Of a stretch of DNA of 64,000 nt, positions 60,244 through 64,000 are shown piece by piece (position 1 is the first letter of the stretch; each line of letters starts with the position of its first letter). The DNA is from Planctomycetota bacterium (GTDB lineage Bacteria; Planctomycetota; UBA1135; GCA-002748355). The notes beneath the pieces were generated by a model. That model ran no database searches. It was not told the origin of the DNA and saw nothing but the letters and a program-made list of their open reading frames with translations. Made by a program: the position numbers and the translations under genes. Where the stretch lies: contig PDSF01000034.1 in NCBI GenBank assembly GCA_002748355.1, forward strand, positions 1 through 64,000, in the 5' to 3' direction.

Positions 60244-61869
60244 TCACCTCGCAGCCGCAGCAGCCTGCTTCTTCCGCTTGACCGTCTCGATGCACTCGCG
60301 CACAGCGATGATCACCGACAAACCGCGATGCTCGAACTCGCGCTTGAACAGCTCGGTGTGCTCATTCACGAGTTGTGCCTTGGCCTCGATCAGATGGAAG
60401 TGCTCTGGGTCGACGCCGCAGGCACGAACCAAGGTCTCGAGCCGAGAACTCGGCAGCAGACTCTCCTGCCCGCCGGTCATCGCCACAGCCTCGTTGTCCA
60501 GGATAAGCAGGGTCATATTGGCGTTGGCGTGCACCGCATCCAGCAAAGGCGTGATGCCGGAGTGCGTGAAGGTGCTGTCGCCGATCACCGCAACCACCGG
60601 ATGCAGACCGGCCTCTGCGGCCCCCTTGGCCATACCGATCGAAGCGCCCATGCAGACGCAGCTCTCGATGGCGCTGTAAGGCGGCAACGCCCCGAGGGTG
60701 TAGCAACCGATGTCCGAGGCGACGAGCGAGTCATTTACGTCGGCGAGCGCCTGGTTGAGCGCCGTATACATGTTCCCGTGCGGGCAGCCGGAGCAGAGCT
60801 GCGGCGGCCGACCGGTGACCGGCGCCTCGAGCGGCTCCAGCACCGCGTTGGAAGGCAGACCGAGGGAAACGCGCACGTTATCGGGAGTGAGCTCGCCGGC
60901 ATCGGGCACCTGGCCCGACATCTTGCCCTGGATCTCGAAGGTCTCCCCGTTCTTCTGCACCGGGACGATGCCGCGCAAGAAGCGCTCGACGTAGGGGTAG
61001 CCTTCCTCCAGCACGAGGATGCGATCGCAGTGATCGAACAGGTCCCGGATCTTCTGCTGCGGCATCGGGTAGGCGCCAATGTGCAGGTGCGAGGGACGCT
61101 GCGCCATGTCGCCGACGTTCTCACGGTAGTAGTTGCGCGCCACCCCAGTCGTGATGACGCCAAGGCCGCCATCGTTCTTTTCCAGCGTCAGAGTGTTGAA
61201 GGGAGAATCCTCCATTATCTGCAGGAGTTCGGCTTCCTGGTCGAGCAGGGCGCGCCACTGCTGGCGGGCATGCGAAGGCAGGAGGATCCACCCCTCGGCA
61301 TGCGAGCTCTTCTTCAGCGGCTTCTCTTCGTCCGCCTCACCGAGGTTGACGACCGCGCGGCTGTGCGCGAGGCGCGTCACCAGACGCAGCATCGCCGGCC
61401 GATGGATGCGCTCGGACAGCTCGAACGCCGCCCGCGTCATCTCGTAGGCTTCTTGCTGGTCCGCCGGCTCGAAGCAGGGCACCCGACCGAAGTCGGCGTA
61501 GTAGCGGCTGTCCTGCTCGTTCTGCGACGAGTGCATCCCCGGATCGTCCGCCACCGCGACGACGACACCACCCTGGATGTCGACGATCGCCGCGTTCATG
61601 AAGGGGTCCGCAGCAACGTTCAGGCCGACATGCTTCATCGCGATCAGCGAACGCCGCCCCACCATGGAGACGCCCAGCGCTTCTTCGAAGGCGGTCTTCT
61701 CGTTGGCGCACCAAGCAGCATGCGGGCGCTGGTGCTTCTTCTGGTAGTGGATGAGATAGTCGACGATTTCGGTCGAAGGCGTGCCAGGGTAGGCATAGGC
61801 GGAGCTAATGCCCGCATGTACCGCACCGAGGGCGACAGCTTCATCACCTAGTAGGACCTGTGTCTTCAT
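60244..61869 (-). CDS. iorA: Indolepyruvate oxidoreductase subunit alpha lacking the ferredoxin domain
   Basis: The ATG at 61869 gives 541 residues starting MKTQVLLGDEAVALGAVHAG. The pyruvate-ferredoxin-oxidoreductase-like pyrimidine domain (AYAYPGTPSTEI, ANEKTAFEEALG) is followed by the TPP domain (LCSGCPHGNMY, GDSTFTHSGITPLLDAV, ILDNEAVAMTGGQ). Typical IorA continues about 60-80 residues with two CxxCxxCxxxCP ferredoxin motifs after SVIIARRPC. Here the sequence ends at SVIIAVRECIETVKRKKQ plus a short Ala run, so both [4Fe-4S] sites are absent. The complex would oxidise aromatic 2-oxoacids to acyl-CoA, but its electron path must differ or need another subunit. It leads iorA-iorB-acyl-CoA synthetase. 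Confidence 0.9.
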   Translation of the reverse strand: MKTQVLLGDEAVALGAVHAGISSAYAYPGTPSTEIVDYLIHYQKKHQRPHAAWCANEKTAFEEALGVSMVGRRSLIAMKHVGLNVAADPFMNAAIVDIQGGVVVAVADDPGMHSSQNEQDSRYYADFGRVPCFEPADQQEAYEMTRAAFELSERIHRPAMLRLVTRLAHSRAVVNLGEADEEKPLKKSSHAEGWILLPSHARQQWRALLDQEAELLQIMEDSPFNTLTLEKNDGGLGVITTGVARNYYRENVGDMAQRPSHLHIGAYPMPQQKIRDLFDHCDRILVLEEGYPYVERFLRGIVPVQKNGETFEIQGKMSGQVPDAGELTPDNVRVSLGLPSNAVLEPLEAPVTGRPPQLCSGCPHGNMYTALNQALADVNDSLVASDIGCYTLGALPPYSAIESCVCMGASIGMAKGAAEAGLHPVVAVIGDSTFTHSGITPLLDAVHANANMTLLILDNEAVAMTGGQESLLPSSRLETLVRACGVDPEHFHLIEAKAQLVNEHTELFKREFEHRGLSVIIAVRECIETVKRKKQAAAAAR

Positions 61870-62005
61870 GTGCTTCTCCGAGGGCTGGCGCAAAGAGAGC
61901 GTTCCCAAGCCACCTATCCAAACCGAGGAGCGGAAGCCGGGCTATCCACCGAAAGGAGCACTTCGAGCAGGACTGGTAGGTATAAAGCCGGGTGAGGACT
62001 GCCGG

Positions 62006-62025
62006 GGCCGCGCTTCGCCGCGGCC
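62006..62025 (-). terminator. GC-rich hairpin between transaldolase and iorA
   Basis: GGCCGCG and CGCGGCC pair around CTTCGC. It follows the minus-strand transaldolase gene (stop at 62094) and precedes iorA. No T-run follows, as with the other hairpins in this window. Confidence 0.5.
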
Positions 62026-62093
62026 AGATACGGACAAGGACGAGGGCGAGCCCCGCCATCCACCGAAGCGGGGACGAGTCCTCTTCGCGCGTC

Positions 62094-64000
<1,907 letters not shown>

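Larger units (their letters stand above)
1025..61212. repeat. Dispersed palindrome GAGNATNCTC, 39 exact copies
   Basis: I found 39 exact copies by eye. First bases are 1025, 7948, 8401, 9939, 10921, 11106, 13973, 14124, 14860, 16661, 19214, 20866, 21998, 26028, 31347, 34288, 34459, 36767, 37941, 38781, 40007, 40736, 41252, 42012, 42317, 43227, 43299, 43869, 44427, 44694, 45072, 48468, 48960, 49027, 50718, 53003, 56582, 59135 and 61203. About a dozen more sites differ by one base. The eight fixed bases predict roughly one copy per 64 kb at this composition. Many copies extend to GGAGNATNCTCC. Copies are read as E-[DEHNY]-[APST], as [RS]-[IM]-L, or (14860, 10921) in the third frame, and three are intergenic (19214, 48960, 49027), so the constraint is on DNA. 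The function is unknown. Confidence 0.85.

Overview
The window is high-GC DNA (I estimate 60-65% by eye) from a Gram-negative bacterium with an outer membrane: it has a porin with a cleavable signal peptide, several lipobox lipoproteins and a Tat-exported Gfo/Idh/MocA oxidoreductase. Gene style and content (Tat oxidoreductase, VIT-vWA protein, RecBCD, FtsK, a selenoprotein) are compatible with a Planctomycetota-like lineage, but no 16S rRNA or other decisive marker is present, so this placement is inference. No tRNA, rRNA, CRISPR array, insertion sequence or prophage was recognised.

Layout. 0-3.5 kb (minus): RecB-like Fe-S nuclease, SF1 helicase and a truncated DEDDh exonuclease, like a Dna2 nuclease-helicase split over two genes. 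4.1-10.1 kb (plus): OprO/P-type porin, a tandem repeat, a 1400-residue lipoprotein of unknown function and an ArsC/YfgD-like protein. 10.1-21.5 kb (plus): haem operon hemA, hemCD fusion, hemL, sensor kinase, response regulator, hemE, hemN, hemH, hemY; hemB is not in the window. Upstream of hemA lie three 31-bp repeats, each with an operator-like dyad. 21.6-26 kb: a coupled minus-strand set (NosL-like lipoprotein, small membrane protein, FtsX-type permease, ABC ATPase, CPWC membrane protein) opposite a SafE/DsbD_2-type membrane protein, probably metal or redox handling at the envelope. 26-35.5 kb (minus): ftsK, a second FtsK-like gene that keeps the membrane and gamma domains but lacks the ATPase motor, rimO, pgsA, pgpA and a SpoIIE-type protein with lost metal ligands. 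35.6-46.1 kb (minus): secreted PNGase F-like protein and recD/recB/recC. 46.2 kb: a SelW-like selenoprotein with in-frame UGA and a matching SECIS hairpin. 46.4-47.4 kb: fold-back sequences and an interrupted small lipoprotein gene. 47.5-57.2 kb: Gfo/Idh/MocA oxidoreductase, VIT-vWA protein with a MerR regulator and operator, four uncharacterised proteins (one a lipoprotein) and a class V aminotransferase. 57.4-61.9 kb (minus): iorA-iorB plus an ADP-forming acyl-CoA synthetase, a 2-oxoacid to acyl-CoA to ATP module. 62-64 kb: transaldolase and the 5' part of pgi.

The strongest unexplained signal is the palindrome GAGNATNCTC. I count 39 exact copies, where base composition predicts about one. 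They lie in all three codon frames, on genes of both strands and between genes, and 13 fall in recD-recB-recC. This points to a DNA-level signal (HIP1-like highly iterated palindrome, protein-binding or modification site) rather than a protein motif.
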